From: Ascoidea rubescens DSM 1968
Taxonomy: Eukaryota; Ascomycota; Saccharomycetes; Ascoideales; Ascoideaceae
DNA: 64,000 nucleotides
Assembly (NCBI RefSeq): GCF_001661345.1
Contig: NW_017962916.1
Span: 9,369 to 73,368, forward strand
Direction: 5' to 3'
Shown piece by piece: positions 19,015 through 28,188 of the stretch. Position 1 is the stretch's first letter. Each line of letters opens with the position of its first letter. The notes under the pieces were generated by a model. It saw only the letters and a program-made list of their open reading frames with translations, ran no database searches and was not told the origin of the DNA. The position numbers and the translations under genes are program-made.

Positions 19015-19432
19015 TCGGTGTGCATAGAGCATCGAAACCAAAACAAGAAAGAAAGCTTGTGCTATCACTTTGGAGACTATAAAAAAAGCCTGCAAAACAA
19101 GCCCAGGCAAGAGGCAGGCTCAACAGGGCTCCACCACAGTCATGTTGTTGTCTTGTGTCAGTGTTTACCTCTGTTTGCCGCTGTTTACCAGCATTATATC
19201 TGTGTCCCAATCGGGAGACGACGCACACCACGCGCACAGCACGTGTCTGCTGACGGCCGACTTACGTAAGACACACGTGCCTGGCTGCCTCCGTTCCTTG
19301 TGTGCAACAGGGAGCATCTCACGATGGAGCGTATATCCTGATGTGCGCACCTCTGCCCAATCAGCTGCACTATTCGCTACTGCTGCCGTTGTTATCGTCA
19401 TAATGTCCTTCCTCCCAATTGCTCCATTGCAA

Positions 19433-19438
19433 TATATA
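19433..19438 (+). promoter_or_regulatory. Likely TATA element of PFK2
   Basis: TATATA, 93 bases upstream of the PFK2 ATG, followed by a pyrimidine-rich stretch as in strong glycolytic promoters. Confidence 0.45.
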
Positions 19439-19530
19439 CCTTTGCAATTACTCCATCTTCTTTTCTTCTTTTCAACAGAATACTCATCTTAACACTTCTA
19501 CCACTGTATCTTTGGGCTACGTGTCAACTC

Positions 19531-22500
19531 ATGCCTCTTCAATTGTCTGCTCCTAAGTCGGCTTCACAGCCAGATTCTTCTCCTTCCTTGAGCATCAGCT
19601 CAAGCCCTTTATTGACCTTTAATACCTCTGACTTTCAGGCTTACAAGCACTCAATTCAGTTCTACAATCAGATCTTAGGTTTGTCCATCAAAAACACAAG
19701 TTCAAATTCTTCTCCATCCTCAAATCAACCTAAAATCAAAAATGACACTTCCAGCGAAAACTCAATTCAATCTTCAACAACCCATTTGTCTTCTGTCAAT
19801 TCAAATAATTTGATTCAACTTCATGACAACTCTAACAAATATAACATCATTGACATAATCCTAAGCTACAACAAAAACTATGAGAAAAACCAAATTTACC
19901 TGACTTCTGATCGAATTGTCCAAAACTATAACAATTTCAAATTTAATGTCAACACTTTAGACTTTAGATCATTGCAATCTTCTTTTGTCTTTAAAATTAA
20001 CTCAATCGAACTAATTTATGAAAAAATTAAAATTTTCAATAACAATGTAAAAAACTCGCTCGTCAACGATTCCCATTACAATAAAATTCTTTACCAAGCA
20101 GTCCCTGATGATTTGGCTCCCATAGAATTATACATAATTGATCCCTTATCAAATCTAATTGGTTTAACTTGTCTTAAAAACCCTTTTCAAACTTCTTTAC
20201 CATCAATTGATCAACTACAAATCAAAGAAAAATTCTTAATCAACGCCTCTAACAACACAAACTCTTTAACTACTTCCTCTGTCACTCCAAGCAATCAGTT
20301 TTTCAAAAACTTTGCCAATTTTAAAAACAACCCTTCAAACATCGCTATAATGACCAGTGGTGGTGATGCTCCTGGTATGAATGCAAACGTTAGAGCAATG
20401 GTCAGAGCTGCAATTTACAAAGGTTGCAAACCTTTTGCTATTTACGAAGGTTACGAAGGTCTAGTCAAAGGTGGTTCAGACTACATCAAAGAACTATCCT
20501 GGAATGATGTTAGAGGTTGGTTAAGTGAAGGTGGTACCAACATTGGTACTGCAAGATCAAAAGAATTCAGAACTAAAGAAGGCAGGTTGAAAGCTGCAAA
20601 AAATTTAATCGATGCAGGCATTAATGCTTTAATAGTCTGTGGTGGTGATGGTTCATTAACCGGTGCTGATCTTTTTAGATCAGAATGGCCTGAGCTACTT
20701 TCAACTCTACTAAAGTCCAATCAAATCACTCAATCCCAACATCAATCCTTTAAATATTTAAACATCTGTGGTACTGTCGGTTCAATCGACAACGACATGT
20801 CAAGTACCGATGCAACCATTGGTGCCTATTCCTCTTTGGCACGAATCTGTCAAGCAATCGATTATATCGATGCGACTGCAAACTCCCATTCAAGGGCTTT
20901 TGTTATAGAAGTAATGGGCAGACACTGTGGTTGGTTAGCCTTAATGGCAGGTATTGCAACAACCGCTGACTATATTCTAATCCCTGAAAAACCAGCTTCT
21001 TCAAAAGAATGGCATGAACAAATGACTGAAATTGTTGCCAAACATAGAAAAAGAGGCAAAAGAACAACAATTGTTTTAGTGGCAGAAGGTGCTATAACTT
21101 CTGATCTAAAACCAATCACCTGCACTGAAGTCAAAGATATCCTAGTTGAAAAACTAGGTCTAGATACAAGAATCACAACTTTAGGTCATGTTCAAAGAGG
21201 TGGTACAGCTGTTGCTTACGACAGAATTCTAGCAACGTTGCAAGGCTTTGAAGCGATTGAAGCTGTTTTACAGTGCACACCAGATACTCCATCTCCAATG
21301 ATTGCAATTGAAGAAAATAAAATTATCAGAAGACCTCTAGTTAATGCCGTTAAATTGACTAAATCCGTTGCTGAAGCAATTAATAATAAAGATTTCAAAA
21401 AAGCAATGCAATTGAGAGACTCAGAATTTGTTGAGCATTTACACAATTTCATGGCAATGAACTCTGCTGATCACAACAACCCATCTTTGCCTTTAGAAAA
21501 ACGTTTAAATATCGCGATTATCAATGTTGGTGCTCCGGCAGGTGGAATGAATAGTGCAACCTACTCAATGGCCACTTATTGTATGTCAAGAGGTCACAAA
21601 CCATTTGGAATCTATAATGGTTTCACCGGATTGACAAGGCATGAATCAATTAAACCTTTAAATTGGCTAGAAATCATCAACTGGAATAACGCTGGTGGAT
21701 CGGAATTGGGTACAAATAGAACAGTTCCTGAAGAGAGCGATATTGGTTTGATAGCCTATTATTTCACCAAATATAAAATTGATGGTTTGATCATCGTTGG
21801 TGGTTTTGAAGCATACACATCATTACACCAGTTGGAACGTAATAGAGTCAACTATCCTGCCTTCAGAATCCCAATTATTCTAATTCCTGCAACAATTTCA
21901 AACAATGTTCCTGGAACAGAACATTCTCTTGGAACAGATACATGTCTAAATTCATTAGTCGAGTACTGTGATACCATCAAACAGAGCGCTTCAGCATCGA
22001 GAAATAGAGTTTTTGTTATTGAAGTTCAAGGAGGAAATTCAGGTTATATTGCCACATCGGCAGCATTGGCATGTGGTGCCCAAATTTCCTATGTTCCAGA
22101 AGAAGGAATTTCATTGGATCAACTAGAAATGGATATAAATTCGTTGAAACAAATTTTCATTAATTCAGAAGGCAAGTCCAAATCTGGGAAATTGATTTTG
22201 AAATCGGCCAACGCATCAAAGGTTTTAACAACAAACGTTTTGGCTAGTATCATTAATAGTGAAAGCAGCCACAGATTCGAGGCCAAAACTGCGATTCCTG
22301 GACATGTTCAACAAGGTGGAATGCCTTCCCCAATTGACAGAACAAGGGCTGCTAGGTTAGCAGTTAGAGCTGTCCAGTTTATTGAGACTAAAACCGAGAT
22401 TTTGCTGCCATTCAAAAACTGCGACTCATTCAATTTACTAAGCGACGATGATATTCATAAGATTGTCAACACTGCTGCCGTTTTGGGTATCAAGAGAAGC

Positions 22501-22638
22501 AAACTCAAATTCACCAACATTAGACATCTCTATGATTTCGAAACTAATGTCAAAAAGAGAATGCCCAAGGATATCCACTGGAGCTATATCAGGGACATCG
22601 CCGACCAACTAGAGGGAAGAATCACAATCAAACACTAG
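19531..22638 (+). CDS. PFK2: 6-phosphofructokinase beta subunit
   Basis: 1,035 aa from ATG 19531. It phosphorylates fructose 6-phosphate, the main control step of glycolysis, in a cytosolic hetero-octamer with Pfk1. An N-terminal glyoxalase-like extension (about 30-250) precedes two tandem PFK halves. First half: MTSGGDAPGMNANVRAMVR, CGGDGSLTGADLFRSEWP, TVGSIDNDMSSTDATIGAY, MGRHCGWLALMAGIATTADY and LGHVQRGGTAVAYDRILATL. Second, regulatory half: VNVGAPAGGMNSATYSMATY, GGFEAYTSLHQLER, NNVPGTEHSLGTDTCLNSLV and PGHVQQGGMPSPIDR. The sequence is closer to S. cerevisiae Pfk2 (beta) than Pfk1 (TVGSIDNDM, RITTLGHVQRGG, NVGAPAGGMNSA). It is about 75 residues longer than Pfk2, mostly in the Asn/Ser-rich linkers of the N-terminal extension. 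MCM4 follows on the same strand 313 bases downstream. Confidence 0.95.
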   Translation: MPLQLSAPKSASQPDSSPSLSISSSPLLTFNTSDFQAYKHSIQFYNQILGLSIKNTSSNSSPSSNQPKIKNDTSSENSIQSSTTHLSSVNSNNLIQLHDNSNKYNIIDIILSYNKNYEKNQIYLTSDRIVQNYNNFKFNVNTLDFRSLQSSFVFKINSIELIYEKIKIFNNNVKNSLVNDSHYNKILYQAVPDDLAPIELYIIDPLSNLIGLTCLKNPFQTSLPSIDQLQIKEKFLINASNNTNSLTTSSVTPSNQFFKNFANFKNNPSNIAIMTSGGDAPGMNANVRAMVRAAIYKGCKPFAIYEGYEGLVKGGSDYIKELSWNDVRGWLSEGGTNIGTARSKEFRTKEGRLKAAKNLIDAGINALIVCGGDGSLTGADLFRSEWPELLSTLLKSNQITQSQHQSFKYLNICGTVGSIDNDMSSTDATIGAYSSLARICQAIDYIDATANSHSRAFVIEVMGRHCGWLALMAGIATTADYILIPEKPASSKEWHEQMTEIVAKHRKRGKRTTIVLVAEGAITSDLKPITCTEVKDILVEKLGLDTRITTLGHVQRGGTAVAYDRILATLQGFEAIEAVLQCTPDTPSPMIAIEENKIIRRPLVNAVKLTKSVAEAINNKDFKKAMQLRDSEFVEHLHNFMAMNSADHNNPSLPLEKRLNIAIINVGAPAGGMNSATYSMATYCMSRGHKPFGIYNGFTGLTRHESIKPLNWLEIINWNNAGGSELGTNRTVPEESDIGLIAYYFTKYKIDGLIIVGGFEAYTSLHQLERNRVNYPAFRIPIILIPATISNNVPGTEHSLGTDTCLNSLVEYCDTIKQSASASRNRVFVIEVQGGNSGYIATSAALACGAQISYVPEEGISLDQLEMDINSLKQIFINSEGKSKSGKLILKSANASKVLTTNVLASIINSESSHRFEAKTAIPGHVQQGGMPSPIDRTRAARLAVRAVQFIETKTEILLPFKNCDSFNLLSDDDIHKIVNTAAVLGIKRSKLKFTNIRHLYDFETNVKKRMPKDIHWSYIRDIADQLEGRITIKH

Positions 22639-22951
22639 TAAGTCTGTAGTCCTTCCATTATTTAGATTTTTTGTTTTTAGATCTTTCATTAATACACAAT
22701 TAAGTCCAGCTCCTTCCAGGTTCTGGCCACAAATCAGACACACGCCCAAAACGGCAACTGATCTCAGTGTTTTATTTACTTTTCGTGTTTTTCACTTCGC
22801 TCTGAATTTTGCTGGATGAGAGAAGATAAACAACATCGACAATAAACTGCAATCTTCTCCAGCACAATCTGACTGCCTGGCCCCAGCCTGTAAACTATTC
22901 ACTATACCCTTTGCCTTCTCTTTTTGATTCTTTTGTTGCTGGTAATCCATA
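22639..22951 (+). promoter_or_regulatory. PFK2 3' region and MCM4 upstream region
   Basis: 313 bases between the two genes. I looked for an MluI box or other G1/S element and saw none. Minus-strand frames here are shadows of the SQ repeat and leader. Confidence 0.4.
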
Positions 22952-25840
22952 ATGCCCTCGCAGTTTGGCAGTTCTCCAGGACGTGATACCAACAAGTCTG
23001 ATTCTCAGTCTCAATCTCAATCTCAATCTCAATCTCAATCTCAATCTCAATCTCAATCTCAATCTCAATCTCAATCTCAGCTTCCAGGTGTCTCTCAAAC
23101 TTCAGAAACCAATCTTCCTCTGAGACCTGCTGTGCCTTCGTCTCCACTATTCTTCCAGAGTTCTTCTAGTGCTCCTGTTCCTCCTCCTTCAGAAATTGGT
23201 GACTATAGAACGCCTGATGCCAATCTATTTAACAATATCTCATCTCCATTGCGTTATTCGTCTTCTGTTTATAACTCTGATGCTTTGAATAATTTAAAAT
23301 CTCAATCCTCAGTTTTTAGATCTGATTTGGCTTCAGATGCAACAAAAGAAAGATTGCGCCGTAATGCTCGTCATAGAGGTGATTTAAATGATGCTTCAGC
23401 TTCTTCTCCAAGAAACAAACCTAGATATTTCACTGAGCGCAAAGGCTCGAATCTCTCTTCCCATATTTCCAGCAATAATACTGAAACAAACATAGATGAG
23501 GATGACGACGACAACGAGCCTGTTAGAGTTATTTGGGGTACCAATGTCAGTATTCTGGATTGCTCCAACAATTTTAGAAACTTTCTAATGTCATTTAAAC
23601 AAAAATACCAATCAAGAACTACTCATACCAACGATCAGCAAGATGCTGATATTGATATTGATATTGATATTGACATTGATGCCAATGTTGATACTCACAA
23701 TGATCATGATGAAAATGATTTGTATTATGTTAACTTATTAAATGAGATGAGATCCCTAAATTTGACAAATCTAAATCTTAATGCTAAAAATCTTTTAAAA
23801 TACCCTCCAACTAAAAAATTATACTACCAATTAATAAATTATCCTCAAGAAGTTATTCCGATAATGGATCAAACTGTTAAAGATTGCATGGTGAATTTAG
23901 CTACCGAAAATAACCCAAATTATAATGTGGAACAAATCGAAACAACAAATTATAAAGTTAGACCCTTCAACATTGACTGTAAAACTGGAATGAGAGAATT
24001 AAATCCTAATGATATCGACAAGTTAATCTCCATAAAAGGTTTGGTTTTAAGATCAACCTCAATAATACCTGATATGAAAATTGCTTTCTTTAAATGCAAC
24101 GTCTGCAATCATAGTACAACTGTGGAAATTGATAGGGGTATCATTTCTGAACCTGTGAGATGTCCAAGAGCAGCTTGTAACAAAATGAACTCAATGGAGA
24201 TCGTTCACAATAGATGTTCTTTTTCTGACAAACAGGTTATCAAATTACAGGAGACACCAGATCTAGTTCCTGATGGTCAAACACCTCATTCGGTTTCTTT
24301 ATGTATTTATGATGAATTGGTGGATAGTTGTAGAGCTGGTGATAGAATTGAAGTTACTGGTATTTTCAGATCTATTCCTGTGAGAGTAAATGCAAGGCAA
24401 AGACAATTAAAAAAATTATTTAAAACTTATCTTGATGTTGTTCATATTAAAAAGATTGATAAAAAGAGACTAACCATCGATACCAACTTGGAGACTCAAA
24501 TCAGTGATCAACAAGATAGTGTTGAAAATTCACGAAAAATAACAGAAGCTGAGAATTTAAAAATTCAGGAAATATCAAAGAGGCCTGATTTGTATGAACT
24601 ACTAGCAAGGTCAATTGCTCCTTCAATATTTGAAATGGATGATATTAAAAAGGGAATTTTATTACAATTGTTTGGCGGAACAAATAAAGTATTATCAAAA
24701 GGTGGTAGGTATAGGGGTGATATTAATATTCTTTTATGTGGTGACCCATCCACTTCCAAATCTCAATTACTACAGTATGTTCATAAAATTGCACCAAGAG
24801 GTGTTTATACTTCTGGTAAGGGTTCTTCTGCTGTTGGTTTAACTGCCTATGTTACTAGAGATTTGGACACGAAACAATTAGTTCTAGAAAGTGGTGCTTT
24901 GGTTTTATCAGATGGAGGTATTTGTTGTATTGATGAATTTGATAAAATGTCTGAGTCAACAAGATCTGTTCTTCATGAGGTTATGGAACAACAAACAATC
25001 TCTATTGCAAAAGCTGGTATCATTACAACATTAAATGCCAGAACTTCGATTTTAGCTTCTGCCAATCCCATTGGTTCACGATACAATCCCGATTTGCCGG
25101 TGACATCAAATATTGATTTACCTCCCCCATTATTGTCTAGATTTGATTTAGTTTATCTTGTATTGGATAAAATTGATTCTAAAATTGATATTGAATTAGC
25201 AAGACATATCACGAATATGTATTTGAAAGACTCTCCAGATAATGGATCAGAAAGTGAAATTTTGCCTGTTGAATTTTTAACTCTTTATATCAGTTATGCC
25301 AGAGAGAATTTTGAGCCAATAATTCAATCAGATGCTAAGGATGAACTAATTAGATCATATGTTGAGATGAGAAAATTAGGTGAAGATGTTAGATCATCAG
25401 AAAAAAGAATTACAGCTACAACAAGACAGTTAGAAAGTCTAATCAGATTAGGTGAAGCGCATGCCAAAATGAGAATGTCCACTAAAGTTGAGGTTGAAGA
25501 CATAAAAGAGGCCGTAAGATTAATGAAATCAGCTATCAAGGATTATGCCACTGATCCTATCACCGGTAGAATTGATATGGATTTGATTCAAACTGGTCAA
25601 TCATCGGCTCAAAGAAAGATGAAGGAAGATTTGTCAAAGGAGGTAATAAAAATAATTAAAAATACTGGTAGTGGATCAATAGGTTATAACGACTTGTTTA
25701 GAAAAATCAATGAACAATCTCAAGAAAGGGTTGAAAATATGGATCTCAACGAGATATTGCGAAGATTGGTGAACGACAATGAGGTTCATGTAGTAGGTGA
25801 TGGGCCTAGAAGACAGATTCATCTATCTAAAGAATTATAA
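22952..25840 (+). CDS. MCM4: MCM4 (Cdc54), subunit of the replicative helicase
   Basis: 962 aa from ATG 22952. A subunit of the MCM2-7 ring that unwinds DNA at replication origins. Residues 1-190 form a Ser/Thr/Pro-rich N-terminal domain, the part of Mcm4 controlled by DDK and checkpoint kinases. Residues 18-43 are 13 consecutive Ser-Gln pairs. An Asp-Ile tract (DIDIDIDIDAN) sits near residue 235. Core motifs: IWGTNVSI and NFRNFLMSF, a zinc finger (CNVC from residue 382, then CPRAAC), Walker A GDPSTSKSQ (597-605), Walker B CIDEFDKM (Asp 661), LLSRFDLVYLVLDK (arginine finger), and the C-terminal winged-helix region. IWGTNVSI and VRPFNIDC identify it as Mcm4 and not Mcm5. S. cerevisiae Mcm4 is 933 aa. 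Confidence 0.97.
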   Translation: MPSQFGSSPGRDTNKSDSQSQSQSQSQSQSQSQSQSQSQSQSQLPGVSQTSETNLPLRPAVPSSPLFFQSSSSAPVPPPSEIGDYRTPDANLFNNISSPLRYSSSVYNSDALNNLKSQSSVFRSDLASDATKERLRRNARHRGDLNDASASSPRNKPRYFTERKGSNLSSHISSNNTETNIDEDDDDNEPVRVIWGTNVSILDCSNNFRNFLMSFKQKYQSRTTHTNDQQDADIDIDIDIDIDANVDTHNDHDENDLYYVNLLNEMRSLNLTNLNLNAKNLLKYPPTKKLYYQLINYPQEVIPIMDQTVKDCMVNLATENNPNYNVEQIETTNYKVRPFNIDCKTGMRELNPNDIDKLISIKGLVLRSTSIIPDMKIAFFKCNVCNHSTTVEIDRGIISEPVRCPRAACNKMNSMEIVHNRCSFSDKQVIKLQETPDLVPDGQTPHSVSLCIYDELVDSCRAGDRIEVTGIFRSIPVRVNARQRQLKKLFKTYLDVVHIKKIDKKRLTIDTNLETQISDQQDSVENSRKITEAENLKIQEISKRPDLYELLARSIAPSIFEMDDIKKGILLQLFGGTNKVLSKGGRYRGDINILLCGDPSTSKSQLLQYVHKIAPRGVYTSGKGSSAVGLTAYVTRDLDTKQLVLESGALVLSDGGICCIDEFDKMSESTRSVLHEVMEQQTISIAKAGIITTLNARTSILASANPIGSRYNPDLPVTSNIDLPPPLLSRFDLVYLVLDKIDSKIDIELARHITNMYLKDSPDNGSESEILPVEFLTLYISYARENFEPIIQSDAKDELIRSYVEMRKLGEDVRSSEKRITATTRQLESLIRLGEAHAKMRMSTKVEVEDIKEAVRLMKSAIKDYATDPITGRIDMDLIQTGQSSAQRKMKEDLSKEVIKIIKNTGSGSIGYNDLFRKINEQSQERVENMDLNEILRRLVNDNEVHVVGDGPRRQIHLSKEL
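23003..23080 (+). repeat. Hexanucleotide repeat TCTCAA/G encoding (Ser-Gln)13 in MCM4
   Basis: Thirteen in-frame copies, with CAG in the first and last units and CAA between. It creates a dense SQ tract in the regulatory N-terminus. Confidence 0.95.
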
Positions 25841-27039
25841 CGTTGGAGTTCTAAACAGTATTCTGTACATTATTATGATTGCAAATAACTGGTTCGTGAT
25901 TCAATTCGTACATATTTTTACATGCAACAAATTATACCAATGAGCACTGGAATCATTGTAGGATATTTGAACAAACTTTCAGCATACCATGTTGTTTGTG
26001 CAGCAGAAGCAGCAACTTCAAATGAGCTTCATTTGCACCTGGAGTCGGAAGAAAAAAAACGCCGCAGCCAAAAATCGAACCGATTTGTTTTTTTTGGTCT
26101 TGAAACTTTGTTTGCTTATCTTATCTTATCTTATCTTATCGTCTATTTATCTTATTCCGCTTTTGATATTTCAATACCATTAGAAAAATCATTTCTTATT
26201 AATGTCATTTACTTGAATCATACAATTAATATAAAGCATTTAATAGTGAGTTAGGTATTGTTTATGTGATTTTTCCGGGTTTATGACAAAAACTCGTCAT
26301 CCAGCTCATTTATTGAATTGACTTTACCAGTAAAAGAATTTTGTGTGGAAAAATGATTAGAATTGGCTCATTATCGTGGTGATCCAAATGCTATAAATGT
26401 TTTAATTTGAATGGACATTTCATTGAAGGATATACTAAATTCAAGGTTGGAGGATGACGCCAGTAAAGCTTTTTTGGTTAGTTAATTGTTGAAAGATTGC
26501 TGTCTATTTGAAATAATAAGTAAAAAAATTATTTGGCACATAGCATTAGTTTTTAATTTAGAAATAAACTTTTTAATAAGATATTATCATATAACTTATG
26601 AAATTCCAAGTAATGCTGCTAAAATTTTCTGGAATTGTATTTTGCAGAAAAATCTTTTTTGAATTCAGTTCATACCATGACATAAGATTTATGGTTGTTT
26701 TTTTTGTTTAATTGTCAAAGTCAACTTCAATAAATGCGTCTACAGCTGGTTTTTAGTCCACTTTTATATACAAAAGAAAACTATCGATGGTTAATGAAGT
26801 TTAATGGTAGTATCGTGTAGCCAGTTTTTATGATAAACAACTGTGCATAAGCTGGAGTAAAGCGATAAACATTATATCACATTATATCAAGTTGACTCTA
26901 CCATCATATGATTGAAATATTCGTTTAAAAAAATTTTGTAATTGGATTTGAATCTGGATACATTCAAATTGAATTGGATATTAGACTAATATATATATCT
27001 GTACCAGTTTGCACTACATTGAAAGTGAAAGTTGCTAAA
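25841..27039. other. Long intergenic region between MCM4 and the TFC7/YNL108C gene
   Basis: 1,199 bases, AT-rich. It holds a 5-bp-period GATAAG array at 26115-26140. A frame at 25922-26254 begins with ATG but its second half is hydrophobic and AT-driven; I do not call it. No RNA gene was recognised. Confidence 0.5.
26115..26140. repeat. Pentanucleotide CTTAT array containing five GATAAG sites
   Basis: CTTATC occurs at 26115, 26120, 26125, 26130 and 26135 with exact 5-base spacing. The reverse complement, GATAAG, is the core site of fungal GATA factors, so it may be regulatory or just a microsatellite. Confidence 0.75.
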
Positions 27040-27933
27040 ATGACAGTAAAAACAATATACATTGCGAGGGTATGTCTCTGTTTTGAATCTTATATTCTTC
27101 GTCAATACTTCAAGTAATTAACATCATTTGGTTTCCATTCAAATACAAAGCATGGTTTCAGAGCCAATTGGGTTCCTGGATATGTTTCTTTCCTCCCAAC
27201 AGGTGTTGATAGTGACCACCCTCTAGCTCCTCATGGTGAGCAACAAGCTCAGGAACTAGCAGTCTACATCAGTACCATTGAACCAAAGCCAGAGTTGATC
27301 TTCTCGTCCCCCTTTTATCGTTGCTTGCAAACTGCAACTCCAACTGCTGAAGCTTTGAATCTAAAAATCTTGCTTGAGCCAGGCATTGGAGAGTGGTATA
27401 AACCAACAAGACCAGTTATCCCAGAACCTGCTTCGTACACAAATTTGGCTCGATTCTTTGATCATTTAGATAATTCCATTTGGAACAAACCTACTTTGGT
27501 GCCATCGAAAAAGGGCGAAGATGAAGACGAGATTTTTCAGAGATGCAAGCAATTCTGGTCTCTATTCTTGAAAAGAATGGACCAATTGTATCCAGATGTG
27601 CAAACAGTTTTATTTATTACTCATGCTGCAAGCAAAATAGCATTGGGTATGTCTTTAATGGGATTTGCAAGTGTAAGAAGCTATCTCAACGACAAAAAAG
27701 AGTTGATCAGGTCTGGAGCCTGTGCAATTGATACCTACGAGTTCAGTGATTTGGATCATAGTTGGAAACTCAAAGTGAATGGTTTTACAAACCATTTGAA
27801 AGCTGGCGAAGAGATGAACTGGAACTTTTTAAATGGCCATGAAGCAGGATCTGACGAAGATATAAAAGCCAGGAAATTGGCTGAAAAAGCCCAAATAGTA
27901 TCCAGTGCAAATGAGTTTTTCAAACCTGAATAG
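27040..27933 (+). CDS. TFC7: TFC7/YNL108C-family histidine-phosphatase-like protein, spliced
   Basis: CDS is join(27040..27069,27151..27933), 270 aa. The long second exon lacks an ATG at its start. A 10-codon exon (MTVKTIYIAR) joins to HGFRANWVPGY, so the RHG catalytic motif of the histidine phosphatase family is split exactly by the intron. Other motifs are SSPFYRCLQTA, GIGEWY, ITHAASKIALGMSLMG, GEEMNWNF and EAGSDEDIK. S. cerevisiae has two members. Tfc7 is the tau55 subunit of TFIIIC, with a C-terminal extension that binds tau95. YNL108C is a 270-aa paralogue without the extension. This protein has YNL108C length and no tail, so it may be the phosphatase-like form only. Confidence 0.88.
27070..27150 (+). 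other. Spliceosomal intron of the TFC7/YNL108C gene (81 bases)
   Basis: Donor GTATGT at 27070, branch-like AATTAAC at 27116-27122 and acceptor AAG at 27148-27150. The junction falls between Arg and His of the RHG motif; splicing gives a family-consistent N-terminus. Confidence 0.85.
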
Positions 27934-28090
27934 TTATTATTACATTCAAAATCTAATATAATCTAATGTCTTTAATTCTAAAATACATATTTAGGTTCTC
28001 ACCAGCAAACATTGAACTTCCTTAAGTTCTTACTATTAAAAAACAAAATTCGTAAAGACAAAACAACAACAAAAACAATTGAAAACGAAA

Positions 28091-28130
28091 CAATTAAAAA
28101 CAATTAAAAACAATTAAAAACAATTAAAAA
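28091..28130. repeat. Four exact copies of a 10-bp repeat (CAATTAAAAA)
   Basis: Lies in the short convergent 3' region between the TFC7/YNL108C gene and BNI1, just past the BNI1 stop. It may sit in the 3' UTRs. Confidence 0.9.
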
Positions 28131-28188
28131 CAAAACAATCTAAATATACAAAATATTAAATTAACAAAACAAGCGACAAGTGGGCTTT

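Larger units (their letters stand above)
18864..19530. promoter_or_regulatory. Divergent upstream region of the WWTP gene and PFK2
   Basis: 667 bases. The centre (19040-19400) is GC-rich and holds TGTTTAC at 19162-19168, TGTTTGC at 19172-19178 and TGTTTAC at 19182-19188, a precise 10-bp spacing. TATA elements are present for both genes. Overlapping short frames in this block are not credible genes. Confidence 0.55.

Noticed and set aside
26070-26110. tRNA-like GGTTCGA core on the minus strand
   Set aside because: The flanking bases do not form a T-arm, and no A-box or acceptor stem is found.
25922-26254. 110-aa plus-strand frame after MCM4
   Set aside because: AT-driven hydrophobic composition, overlaps the GATAAG microsatellite and has no recognised motif.
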